This document shows positions 9,527-16,987 of a stretch of DNA of 64,000 nt, one piece after another. The notes beneath the pieces are model-generated. The model was not told the origin of the DNA. It searched no databases and was given only the letters and a program-made list of their open reading frames with translations. Numbering within the stretch: position 1 is the first letter of the stretch; every line of letters begins with the position of its first letter. The stretch covers positions 3,658,001-3,722,000 of the forward strand of contig NZ_CP147520.1 of NCBI RefSeq assembly GCF_037201975.1. The letters run 5' to 3'. Origin of the DNA: Streptomyces sp. TG1A-60. Lineage in GTDB: Bacteria; Actinomycetota; Actinomycetes; Streptomycetales; Streptomycetaceae. The translations under genes were made by a program, and so were the position numbers.

Positions 9527-10523
9527 TCAGACGGAGCCGGGCGTGGGTATCTTCCCGGTCGTCTTCGTCACGTCGGCGTTGCGCACCGTGCACACCACCT
9601 TGTTGAAGCCCTTCTTCCACTCGGTCTCGTCGGACACCCAGCGCGACACGATCAGGTCAGCGCCGGGCGCCCAAGTCGACTCGAACCTGTTGGTGCACAG
9701 CTTGCCGCCCTCGTCGAGGGCGCCCTGGAAGGTCATGCCGCCGGGCGCCTGGACCGATCCGACCACCTGATCGGTGTGCGCTTCGGCACAGTCGGTCAGC
9801 GGGGCGTCGTATCCCTCACTCTCTCGTGGTGTAGTCCCAGCAGTCGCCGACGGCCATCTGTGTGGGCCACAGGTTCACGCCCGCGTCCCGGAGCCGACCC
9901 ACCTCGCCGCCGATCGGGACGTGCTTGCTCAGGACGAGACATGCCGTACCGCCCTTGGCCGCGGTGAAGCCTCCTTCGTCGGAACGAGCGCGTAGACCCC
10001 CGCGTCGGGCAGGGCCTCGGCCATCGGGTCGGCCTGGCCCGCGCAGCGCTGGGCGCCGTCGGCGCGGGCGGGTGAGCGCGTCGAGGACGGCGAGCCCGAT
10101 CCGGGCGACCTGTTCGGGTGCGAGCGGCCATCGCTGCCGTACGACCGCCTGGAGGTCGATCGCGTCCGGCGCGTACTCCATGACGATCCATGGCAGGCCC
10201 TCGTGCGGCACCACGTCGTGGACCGTCGCCACATGCGGATGTCCGCGCAGGCGGGCGGCGTGCCGCGCCTCGCTCCGGGCGCGGGCGGTGCTCCCCCACT
10301 CTCGGCTTCGCTCGAGCGGGGGGAACCCCATCGCCGGCTCGGTCGCGTCTCCCGGGACGTCGGGCAGGGAGATCTCCTTCAGGAAGACCTCGCAGGCCAA
10401 CACCTCGTCGTACGCGAGCCAGACCCGGCCCATGCCTCCCGCGCCGAGTGTGCGCAGCAGGCGGTACCGGTTGTTGATGATCCTTCCCTGGTCCTGGTCC
10501 TGATCCTGCGTGTCCCCCGCCAT
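9527..10523 (-). pseudogene. Remnant of a Ser/Thr protein kinase fused to a septum-formation-type extracellular domain
   Basis: The start at 10523 (MAGDTQDQDQ) leads into a good kinase N-lobe: LGAGGMGRVW glycine loop, a FLKEI lysine strand, then HPHVATVHDVV and WIVMEYAPD. The frame breaks after LAVLDAL, just before the expected HRD catalytic loop; no HRD, DFG or transmembrane segment follows. Pieces of the sensor part then appear in different frames: MAEALPDAGVYALVPTKE, KGGTACLVLSKHVP, MAVGDCWDY, and finally EGYDAPLTDCAEAHTDQVVG through to a stop at 9527. At least two frame changes plus a large internal deletion are needed to explain this. Intact relatives would have about 500 or more residues. 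This looks like a true pseudogene, because the catalytic half of the kinase is missing rather than merely out of frame. Confidence 0.75.
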
Positions 10524-10724
10524 CGCGATCCCCCGATCCCCCGAAACAGCGCGCGCCCCCGAGGACACGTCGAATCCGTCTCTTGAAAATAGCTTCGCAC
10601 GTACCACCGACAGGAGCCCTTTTATGGACCAATGCAGCTAAATGGGGACACATGTGCCTCAGGCGCGTGAACAGGACCCGTTCACCACGGGGACGAGGCC
10701 GGGCGGGGCACCGGTACCGTCCGC

Positions 10725-12257
10725 TCACGAAGCCGGTTCGAGGAACCCCTGTTCGACGAGGAACCGAATCTGGACCGGTGTGCGGTCGCGCAGCGCCACC
10801 GGATCCTCGCCGACCAGTTGGGCGATGGCGTCCAGAATCCGCCCGGCGCTGAGCGTGCCGTCGCACACACCGGCAAATCCCGCGCCGACCGTGTCCACCT
10901 TGGTGGCCCGGCGCATGCCCCGGTTCTGACGCAGCACCAGATGTTCGGGGTCCTCGGCTCCGGGCAGCCCGACCTGCTCCTGGACGACTTCGGCGGCGAG
11001 CCGGAAGTGTGCGGCGAGGAGCGCCGCGTCGTCGTTCCTCCTCAGGTAGTCGACGCGTGCGAAGTGCTCCCGCACGGTCTCGCCAAGCGGTTGCTCAACC
11101 GGATGCGGCCACTCCTCGACGGTGATCGAGGGCTCGGCGTCCGCGGCGGCCGACTTCCGCAAGGTGATCCAGCCGAAGCCGACGCCCTTCACCTTCCGCG
11201 CCTCGAACTCGTCGAGCCACGCGTCGTAGCGAGCCTGGTACTCAGCCACGTCACCGTGGTGGTCGCCCGCGTCCCGCAGCCACAACTCCGCGTACTGCGT
11301 GACGTCCTGGACCTCCCGCTGCACGATCCACGCGTCGCACCCACGCGGCACCCACGACCTGAGCCGTTCCTGCCAGTCCTCGCCCTCCACGTGCTGCCAG
11401 TTGGCGAGGATCTGCGCGAACCCGCCCTCGTTCAGCCGCTCCCCCGCCTGTTGAACAAGCGTTTGGCAGAGTTCGTCCCCGCCCATCCCGCCGTCGCGGT
11501 ACGTGAGCCGGGCGCCGGGCGAGATCACGAACGGCGGATTCGACACGATGAGGTCATACGTCTCGTCTTCCCCGACCGGCTCGAAGAGCGAGCCCTGGCG
11601 AAGATCGGCCGCCGGCGCGCCGGAGAGCGCCAGCGTGAGGGCCGTGATGTGCAGCGCGCGCGGGTTGACATCGGTGGCCGTCACGCGCGTGGCGTGCTGG
11701 GCGGCGTGCAGCGCCTGGATTCCCGAGCCGACTCCCAGGTCGAGGGCGGCGCCCACGGGCGTCCGCACGGTGATCCCGGCGAGCGTCGTGGACGCCCCGC
11801 CCACCCCGAGCACGACCCCCTCGCCCCGGCGCCCGATCCCCCCGGCACCGCCGACCGCGCACCCCAGGTCCGACACGATGAACCAGTCCTCACCGCCGGG
11901 CCCGCCGTACGGCCGCACATCGACGGCGGCGGCGACCTCCTCGGCCTCGTCACCGAGGGGGACCAGCCACCCGCTCTCCACACACGCCTCGACCGGGAGC
12001 ACGCCCTCCACCCGCGCCCGCGCCACCGGCTGCTGCAACAGGAACAGCCGTACCAGCGCCTCCAGCGCCGTCTCCCCCCGCGTGGCCCTGAGGGCCGGCA
12101 CGACCTCACTCCGCGCCAACGCCGCGTACGCGGACGCGCCAAGCAGCTCAAGCAGCCCATCAGCGGTGAATTCGGCCCCCAGCAACGCCTCCCGAAGCCG
12201 CACAGCGACATCGGTCCGGTCAGCGGACGGCAGAGGGATCAACTCAGAGTCACTCAC
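10725..12257 (-). CDS. SAM-dependent N6-adenine-type methyltransferase family protein (DUF7059-like N-terminus)
   Basis: About 510 residues. The middle has a Rossmann methyltransferase fold: glycine motif LDLGVGSGIQALHAA, acidic end of strand 2 in TATDVNPRA, and the N6-methylase signature VSNPPFVISPG. The N-terminal about 150 residues form a helical region that in related proteins precedes the catalytic core, and the C-terminal about 150 residues carry another conserved actinobacterial domain. The target (protein, RNA or small molecule) cannot be read from sequence; PrmC-like and RsmC-like proteins share the NPPF motif. Start: GTG at 12257 (VSDSELIPL) gives the N-terminus I recall from relatives; ATG at 12296 is an alternative. 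Neither has an ideal RBS. Confidence 0.85.
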   Translation of the reverse strand: MSDSELIPLPSADRTDVAVRLREALLGAEFTADGLLELLGASAYAALARSEVVPALRATRGETALEALVRLFLLQQPVARARVEGVLPVEACVESGWLVPLGDEAEEVAAAVDVRPYGGPGGEDWFIVSDLGCAVGGAGGIGRRGEGVVLGVGGASTTLAGITVRTPVGAALDLGVGSGIQALHAAQHATRVTATDVNPRALHITALTLALSGAPAADLRQGSLFEPVGEDETYDLIVSNPPFVISPGARLTYRDGGMGGDELCQTLVQQAGERLNEGGFAQILANWQHVEGEDWQERLRSWVPRGCDAWIVQREVQDVTQYAELWLRDAGDHHGDVAEYQARYDAWLDEFEARKVKGVGFGWITLRKSAAADAEPSITVEEWPHPVEQPLGETVREHFARVDYLRRNDDAALLAAHFRLAAEVVQEQVGLPGAEDPEHLVLRQNRGMRRATKVDTVGAGFAGVCDGTLSAGRILDAIAQLVGEDPVALRDRTPVQIRFLVEQGFLEPAS

Positions 12258-12503
12258 ACCCTCAGCGTAGCCGCGGGCGACCTCCCGCACGGTCATGCGC
12301 GGCCCCGGACGATGACACCGCCGCACTCGTACGACGCCGCCGGCGGTCGTGCCGCCGGGGCGGCACGGGTGGGCGCAGCGGCACCTCGTGGCTCCGAGCT
12401 GCGGGCTCCGCGCCCCCGCCCGGCACCACCCGCCGGGCGCCCAGCAGCGGCCCCGGCCCAGTCGTCCTCGTCAGCCCTCGCTCAGCACCCGCTCAGCCTT
12501 CGC

Positions 12504-13088
12504 TCAGCTCTTCGTCGACACCGCCGACGCCGACCCGGAGGTGGTCGCGGACTTGCAGCTCGGCTGCTCGGCCATCGCCTGCCCGACCTCCCCCTTCTCC
12601 AACTCCTTCAGCGCGTCACTCCCGGTCTTGCTCAGCTTCTCCAGCTCCGTCGCGACCCCTTCGAGCCCGTCCGCGAACTTCGCCTGGTCCTTCGTGTTCA
12701 GCGCGTCCGACTTCTTCTTCAGGTCGGCATAGGCGGCCGACAACTGGTTCAGCTCCGCGACCGCCGCCTTCTGCTTCTTCGCGCCGTCCTCGACATCGGG
12801 CGCCCCGGCCTTCCGGATGGCCGTCGCCATCGCCTCGTAGGCGTCGGAGATGTCCTGGAAGCCCTGGGAGTCGGCCTTCTGCACGTCCTCCGGTGCGCTG
12901 TCGTCCGAGGTCTCCTTCTGGATCGAGGCGTTGGCCGCCGCGATCTTCTTGATCTGCGGCTGCACGGAGTCGCAGACCTCCTTGGCCCAGGAGTTCAGCT
13001 TGTCGTTCGTCTCGTCACCGCCGCAGCCGGACAGCGCCAGTACCAGTACCGCACCGCCGGACAGTGCGGCCGCGAGCTTCTTGTTCAC
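12504..13088 (-). CDS. Small secreted lipoprotein, helical
   Basis: A 194-residue protein with a lipoprotein signal (VNKKLAAALSGG, hydrophobic core, lipobox LALSGC) followed by a Lys/Glu/Ala-rich, mostly helical mature part with coiled-coil character and no catalytic motif. Two further cysteines (VCDSV near the N-terminus of the mature part, PSCKS near the end) could form a disulfide outside the cell. It ends in a Ser/Thr/Ala-rich tail. The GTG start at 13088 has GGAAGGGA about 8 nt upstream. It lies downstream of hppA, separated by a strong terminator, so it probably has its own promoter. Function unknown; counterpart of SCO3546 by position. Confidence 0.85.
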   Translation of the reverse strand: MNKKLAAALSGGAVLVLALSGCGGDETNDKLNSWAKEVCDSVQPQIKKIAAANASIQKETSDDSAPEDVQKADSQGFQDISDAYEAMATAIRKAGAPDVEDGAKKQKAAVAELNQLSAAYADLKKKSDALNTKDQAKFADGLEGVATELEKLSKTGSDALKELEKGEVGQAMAEQPSCKSATTSGSASAVSTKS

Positions 13089-13232
13089 CGGATTGGTCCC
13101 TTCCGTGGCTCTCGGCCCCGGAACATACACGCCAGATGGGCGACACCTGTGTGCCGAGCACCCCTCACGCACCTTTTGTAACCATTTGCACCAGGCGAGA
13201 GAAGGCTCACGGAGACCATCGGCATACGCGGA

Positions 13233-13274
13233 GGCGGGCGGCCGGAGCGCGTTGACGCGCTCCGGCCGCCCGCC
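13233..13274 (-). terminator. Strong terminator after hppA (19-bp perfect stem)
   Basis: A perfect 19-bp inverted repeat (13233-13251 with 13256-13274) closes a TTGA/TCAA tetraloop. It lies 40 bp after the hppA stop and upstream of the lipoprotein gene on the same strand. There is no U-run, as is common for terminators in Streptomyces. Confidence 0.85.
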
Positions 13275-13313
13275 CCTTGAGCTGGGCCCTCGTACGGCCT
13301 TCCGTATGGCCGC

Positions 13314-15719
13314 CTAGGAAACCACCGCTGGATCCGCCGACTTGGCCGCCCGCTCGGAGTTGTCTTCGTCACCCATGGCGATCCCGCGCCGCTTGGACAC
13401 GTACACCGCAGCGACGATCACGGCGATCGCGGCCACGGCGATGGTGACGCGCAGTCCGACGCTCTTGTCCTCGCCGTAGCTGAACTGGACGATCGCGGGC
13501 GCGATGAGCAGCGCGACCAGGTTCATCACCTTCAGCAGCGGGTTGATGGCGGGTCCCGCGGTGTCCTTGAACGGGTCGCCCACCGTGTCGCCGATGACGG
13601 TCGCGGCATGGGCCTCGCTCCCCTTGCCTCCATGATGGCCGTCCTCGACGAGCTTCTTGGCGTTGTCCCAGGCACCGCCGGAGTTGGCGAGGAACACCGC
13701 CATCAGCAACCCGGTGCCGATCGCACCCGCGAGATACGCGCCCAGCGCGCCGACCCCGAGCGTGAACCCGATCGCGATCGGCGCCATGACAGCGAGCAGA
13801 CCTGGCGTGGCCAGCTCCCGCAGGGCGTCCTTCGTGCAGATGTCGACGACCCGCCCGTACTCCGGCTGCTCGGTGTAGTCCATGATTCCGGGCCGCTCGC
13901 GGAACTGCCGCCGCACCTCGTAGACCACCGAACCGGCCGACCGTGAGACCGCGTTGATCGCCAGCCCCGAGAAGAGGAAGACGACCGCTGCGCCCGCGAT
14001 GAGGCCGACGAGGTTGTTGGGCTGCGAGATGTCCATCATCAGGTTCATCGGCGCGCCTTCGCCGGAGACCCTCTCGCCGACGTCGTTCGCGGCCGTGAGG
14101 ATCGCGTCGCGGTACGAGCCGAAGAGCGCGGCGGCGGCGAGGACGGCCGTGGCGATGGCGATGCCCTTGGTGATGGCCTTGGTGGTGTTGCCGACGGCGT
14201 CCAGGTCGGTGAGCACCTGCGCGCCCGCGCCCTCGACGTCGCCGGACATCTCGGCGATGCCCTGCGCGTTGTCCGAGACCGGTCCGAAGGTGTCCATGGC
14301 GACGATGACGCCGACCGTGGTGAGCAGGCCGGTGCCGGCCAGCGCCACCGCGAACAGCGCCAGCATGATCGACGTACCGCCGAGCAGGAACGCCCCGTAC
14401 ACGCCGAGGCCGATCAACAGGGCGGTGTAGACGGCCGATTCGAGACCGATGGAGATACCGGCCAGGACGACGGTGGCCGCGCCGGTCAGCGAACTCTTGC
14501 CGATGTCCTTCACCGGACGGCGGCTGGTCTCGGTGAAGTAGCCGGTCAGTTGCTGGATCAGTGCGGCCAGCAGGATGCCGATGGCCACCGCGACGACCGC
14601 GAGGACCCGGGGATCGCCGGCGTGGCCCGCGATCGCCGGGTCCGTGACCCCTTCGAGGTCGGCGTACGACGACGGCAGGTAGGCGTAGACGGCGATGGCG
14701 ACCAGCACCAGTGAGATGCCCGCGGAGATGAAGAAGCCGCGGTTGATCGCGGACATACCGCTGCGGTCGCTGCGGCGTGGCGCTACCGCGAAGATGCCGA
14801 TCATGGCGGTGATCACGCCGATCGCGGGCACGATCAGCGGGAACGCCAGTCCGGAGTCACCGAACGCCGCTCTGCCGAGGATCAACGCGGCGACGAGTGT
14901 CACGGCGTACGACTCGAAGAGATCGGCCGCCATCCCCGCGCAGTCGCCGACGTTGTCGCCCACGTTGTCGGCGATGGTCGCGGCATTGCGCGGGTCGTCC
15001 TCCGGAATGCCCTGCTCGACCTTGCCGACCAGGTCGGCGCCGACGTCGGCGGCCTTGGTGAAGATGCCGCCGCCGACCCGCATGAACATGGCGATGAGCG
15101 CGGCCCCGAGACCGAAGCCCTCCAGCACCTTCGGCGCGTCGGCCGCGTACACGAGGACCACGCAGGACGCGCCGAGGAGGCCGAGCCCCACCGTGAACAT
15201 GCCGACGACGCCACCCGTGCGAAATGCGATCTTCATTGCCTTGTGCGAGACGGTGGTGAGATCTTTTTCCGGCTCGCCTTCCGCCGGTGTCGCTTCCCGG
15301 GCCGCCGCGGCGACGCGCACATTACTGCGCACGGCGAGCCACATACCGATATAACCGGTGGCCGCCGAGAACGCCGCGCCGATCAAGAAGAACACTGATC
15401 GCCCGGCGCGCTGATTCCAGTCGTCCGCGGGCAGCAGCATGAGCAGGAAGAACACGACGACGGCGAATACGCCGAGCGTGCGCATCTGCCGGGCCAGATA
15501 GGCGTTCGCGCCTTCCTGGATCGCCACTGCGATCTTCTTCATGCTGTCGGTGCCCTCGCCCGCCGCGAGCACCTGGCGGACCAGGACACCGGCGACGGCG
15601 AGCGCGGCCAGCGCCACGACTCCGATCACCATGACGATGATCCGGTTGTCGTCGGTCAGTACTGCGGCCGTGAAGTTCGTGGTGTGGTCAAACCTTTGAG
15701 GGGTAGAAAGCCCCGCCAT
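13314..15719 (-). CDS. hppA: Membrane-bound proton-translocating pyrophosphatase
   Basis: An 801-residue integral membrane enzyme that hydrolyses pyrophosphate and pumps protons out of the cytoplasm. It has about 16 hydrophobic segments. The catalytic signature GGGIFTKAADVGADLVGKVE (Lys/Asp cluster for Mg-PPi) is followed by the PEDDPRNAATIADNVGDNVGD loop and, near the C-terminus, DTVGDPFKDTAGPAINPLLK. These are hallmark motifs of H+-PPases. The start ATG at 15719 is preceded by an ideal AAGGAGG. Upstream, a TACAAT -10 box lies about 40 nt before the start. It lies convergent to nothing: the bldG locus upstream is on the same strand but ends in its own terminator. Confidence 0.97.
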   Translation of the reverse strand: MAGLSTPQRFDHTTNFTAAVLTDDNRIIVMVIGVVALAALAVAGVLVRQVLAAGEGTDSMKKIAVAIQEGANAYLARQMRTLGVFAVVVFFLLMLLPADDWNQRAGRSVFFLIGAAFSAATGYIGMWLAVRSNVRVAAAAREATPAEGEPEKDLTTVSHKAMKIAFRTGGVVGMFTVGLGLLGASCVVLVYAADAPKVLEGFGLGAALIAMFMRVGGGIFTKAADVGADLVGKVEQGIPEDDPRNAATIADNVGDNVGDCAGMAADLFESYAVTLVAALILGRAAFGDSGLAFPLIVPAIGVITAMIGIFAVAPRRSDRSGMSAINRGFFISAGISLVLVAIAVYAYLPSSYADLEGVTDPAIAGHAGDPRVLAVVAVAIGILLAALIQQLTGYFTETSRRPVKDIGKSSLTGAATVVLAGISIGLESAVYTALLIGLGVYGAFLLGGTSIMLALFAVALAGTGLLTTVGVIVAMDTFGPVSDNAQGIAEMSGDVEGAGAQVLTDLDAVGNTTKAITKGIAIATAVLAAAALFGSYRDAILTAANDVGERVSGEGAPMNLMMDISQPNNLVGLIAGAAVVFLFSGLAINAVSRSAGSVVYEVRRQFRERPGIMDYTEQPEYGRVVDICTKDALRELATPGLLAVMAPIAIGFTLGVGALGAYLAGAIGTGLLMAVFLANSGGAWDNAKKLVEDGHHGGKGSEAHAATVIGDTVGDPFKDTAGPAINPLLKVMNLVALLIAPAIVQFSYGEDKSVGLRVTIAVAAIAVIVAAVYVSKRRGIAMGDEDNSERAAKSADPAVVS

Positions 15720-15761
15720 TCGTCCTCCTTGACGCTTGGGCTGAGCTCAAGATGTGGACGG

Positions 15762-15767
15762 ATTGTA
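15762..15767 (-). promoter_or_regulatory. Candidate -10 box of hppA
   Basis: TACAAT on the minus strand, 42 nt before the hppA start. No convincing -35 hexamer lies 16-18 nt upstream. The 301-bp gap 15720-16020 otherwise holds the bldG-operon terminator at 15972-15994 and AT-richer sequence without a credible gene. Confidence 0.4.
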
Positions 15768-15971
15768 GGGAGCGGAACCTGATCAAAACAGTGCGCCGCA
15801 AACGGAATTGACCCTCACATGCCCTTCAGCAAATGATCCGGGCTCCGCCACACTACTCGAAAGAGGTAACGCCTCAAAGGCATTGACGCTTGATCAAATT
15901 ATCGCGCGATTGATCGTGAATTTCTTCACGAATTCCGGCGTTCCGATGAACGGAGGTCGGAAGAAATGCAA

Positions 15972-15994
15972 AGGGCCCTGCTCAGCAGGGCCCT
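15972..15994 (-). terminator. Rho-independent terminator of the bldG-anti-sigma operon
   Basis: AGGGCCCTGC and GCAGGGCCCT form a perfect 10-bp stem with a 3-nt loop. On the minus strand it is followed by TTTGCATTTCTT, a T-rich tract unusual in this GC-rich genome. It lies 27 bp past the stop of the anti-sigma factor gene. Confidence 0.85.
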
Positions 15995-16020
15995 CGCGGT
16001 ACTACATGAAGCTTTGAGGA

Positions 16021-16455
16021 TCAGGGCAGCGCCGCGACCGGTGGCGTCGTCGGCCAGGTCATGCGGATCTGCCCTCCGTGCTCCCCGGCCATGACCTCCA
16101 CATCGTCGACGAGGCCGCTGATGACCGCGAGGCCCATGTCGTCCTCCTCGCTGTCCACGTCCGCGTCGCCGCCGGCGCCCGATGACCTGTCACCGGGGAC
16201 GGCGTGCGGCGCTTCGTCGCCCACCTCGATGGAGAACTGTTTCTCCTCCTCGATCAGCACCACCCGCACCGGCGCGGAGATACCCCCGCTCTGATGCAGT
16301 CCGACGGCACGGCTGCACGCCTCGCCGACGGCCAACCTGACCTCGTCGAGGACGGCCTCGTCCACTCCGGCCCTGCGCGCCACCGCTGCCGCCACCAGTC
16401 GGGCGGTCCGGACGTGCTCGGGCAGCGCGCTGAAACGGAGTTCAACGGTGGCCAT
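16021..16455 (-). CDS. Anti-sigma factor / Ser kinase of the RsbW type, partner of BldG
   Basis: A 144-residue GHKL-fold protein. The ATPase N-box region is seen as LDEVRLAVGEACSRAV and the G1/G2 region as DDMGLAVISGLVDDV. An acidic insert (VDSEEDD) lies between them. It is expected to bind a sigma factor and/or phosphorylate the anti-anti-sigma protein BldG on its serine. It corresponds to SCO3548, which I recall as an antagonist of BldG in control of differentiation and antibiotic production. The start ATG at 16455 lies 107 bp after the bldG stop, and a hairpin lies in that gap, so the two genes can be transcribed together or separately. Confidence 0.93.
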   Translation of the reverse strand: MATVELRFSALPEHVRTARLVAAAVARRAGVDEAVLDEVRLAVGEACSRAVGLHQSGGISAPVRVVLIEEEKQFSIEVGDEAPHAVPGDRSSGAGGDADVDSEEDDMGLAVISGLVDDVEVMAGEHGGQIRMTWPTTPPVAALP

Positions 16456-16492
16456 GCATCCCCCTCGGAACTACGGGCGTGCTGTCAGAGGG

Positions 16493-16510
16493 CCGGGCCC
16501 TCGGGCCCGG
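16493..16510 (-). terminator. Hairpin between bldG and the anti-sigma gene
   Basis: CCGGGCCC and GGGCCCGG form a short, very GC-rich inverted repeat in the 107-bp intercistronic gap. It could end part of the bldG transcripts; as I remember, both mono- and bicistronic bldG mRNAs are reported in S. coelicolor. No T-run follows, so it could also be an RNA-stability element. Confidence 0.45.
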
Positions 16511-16562
16511 TCCCCCTCATGCGTCTCCGGCCGTTCCGGGCGCGGGGCCCGGGCGGGCGTGA

Positions 16563-16904
16563 TCAGTCGGTGGCCGCCACCGCTTCGTCGACCGAGGTGT
16601 GAATCGGGAACACCTTGGTCAGACCGGTGATACGGAAGATCTTCAAAATCCGCTCCTGGTTGCACACCAGGCGCAGCGAGCCCTCATGGGCCCGTACTCG
16701 CTTCAGGCCGCCCACCAGTACGCCGAGCCCGGTGGAGTCGAGGAAGTCGACGCCCTCCATGTCGACGACGAGGTGGAAACTCCCGTCGTTGACCAGCTCG
16801 ACCAGCTGCTCACGCAGCTTGGGCGCGGTATAAACGTCGATTTCGCCACCGACCTCGACGACCGTACGATCGCCGACGGTACGGGTCGACAGGGACAGGT
16901 CCAC
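16563..16904 (-). CDS. bldG: Anti-sigma factor antagonist BldG
   Basis: A 113-residue STAS-domain protein essentially identical, from memory, to S. coelicolor BldG. The phosphorylated serine is Ser57 in [10 protein letters not shown]. BldG in its unphosphorylated state binds anti-sigma factors and frees stress and developmental sigma factors; bldG mutants in S. coelicolor make neither aerial hyphae nor antibiotics. The protein is full length and begins [10 protein letters not shown] at an ATG with GGAGGATC just upstream. It is divergent from the helicase gene with 83 bp between start codons, so their promoters must overlap. Confidence 0.97.
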   Translation of the reverse strand: MDLSLSTRTVGDRTVVEVGGEIDVYTAPKLREQLVELVNDGSFHLVVDMEGVDFLDSTGLGVLVGGLKRVRAHEGSLRLVCNQERILKIFRITGLTKVFPIHTSVDEAVAATD

Positions 16905-16987
16905 GGATCCTCCAGCACCTTGCTATCGAGCGTTCGCCCCTCGGGACACCTCGGCTTGAAAGCCCCCGGGACGGTTCGCCAGCCGCG

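Noticed and set aside
15808..16017. A 69-codon open frame upstream of hppA
   Set aside because: It overlaps the terminator of the bldG operon and the AT-richer promoter gap; no ribosome-binding site or conserved feature.
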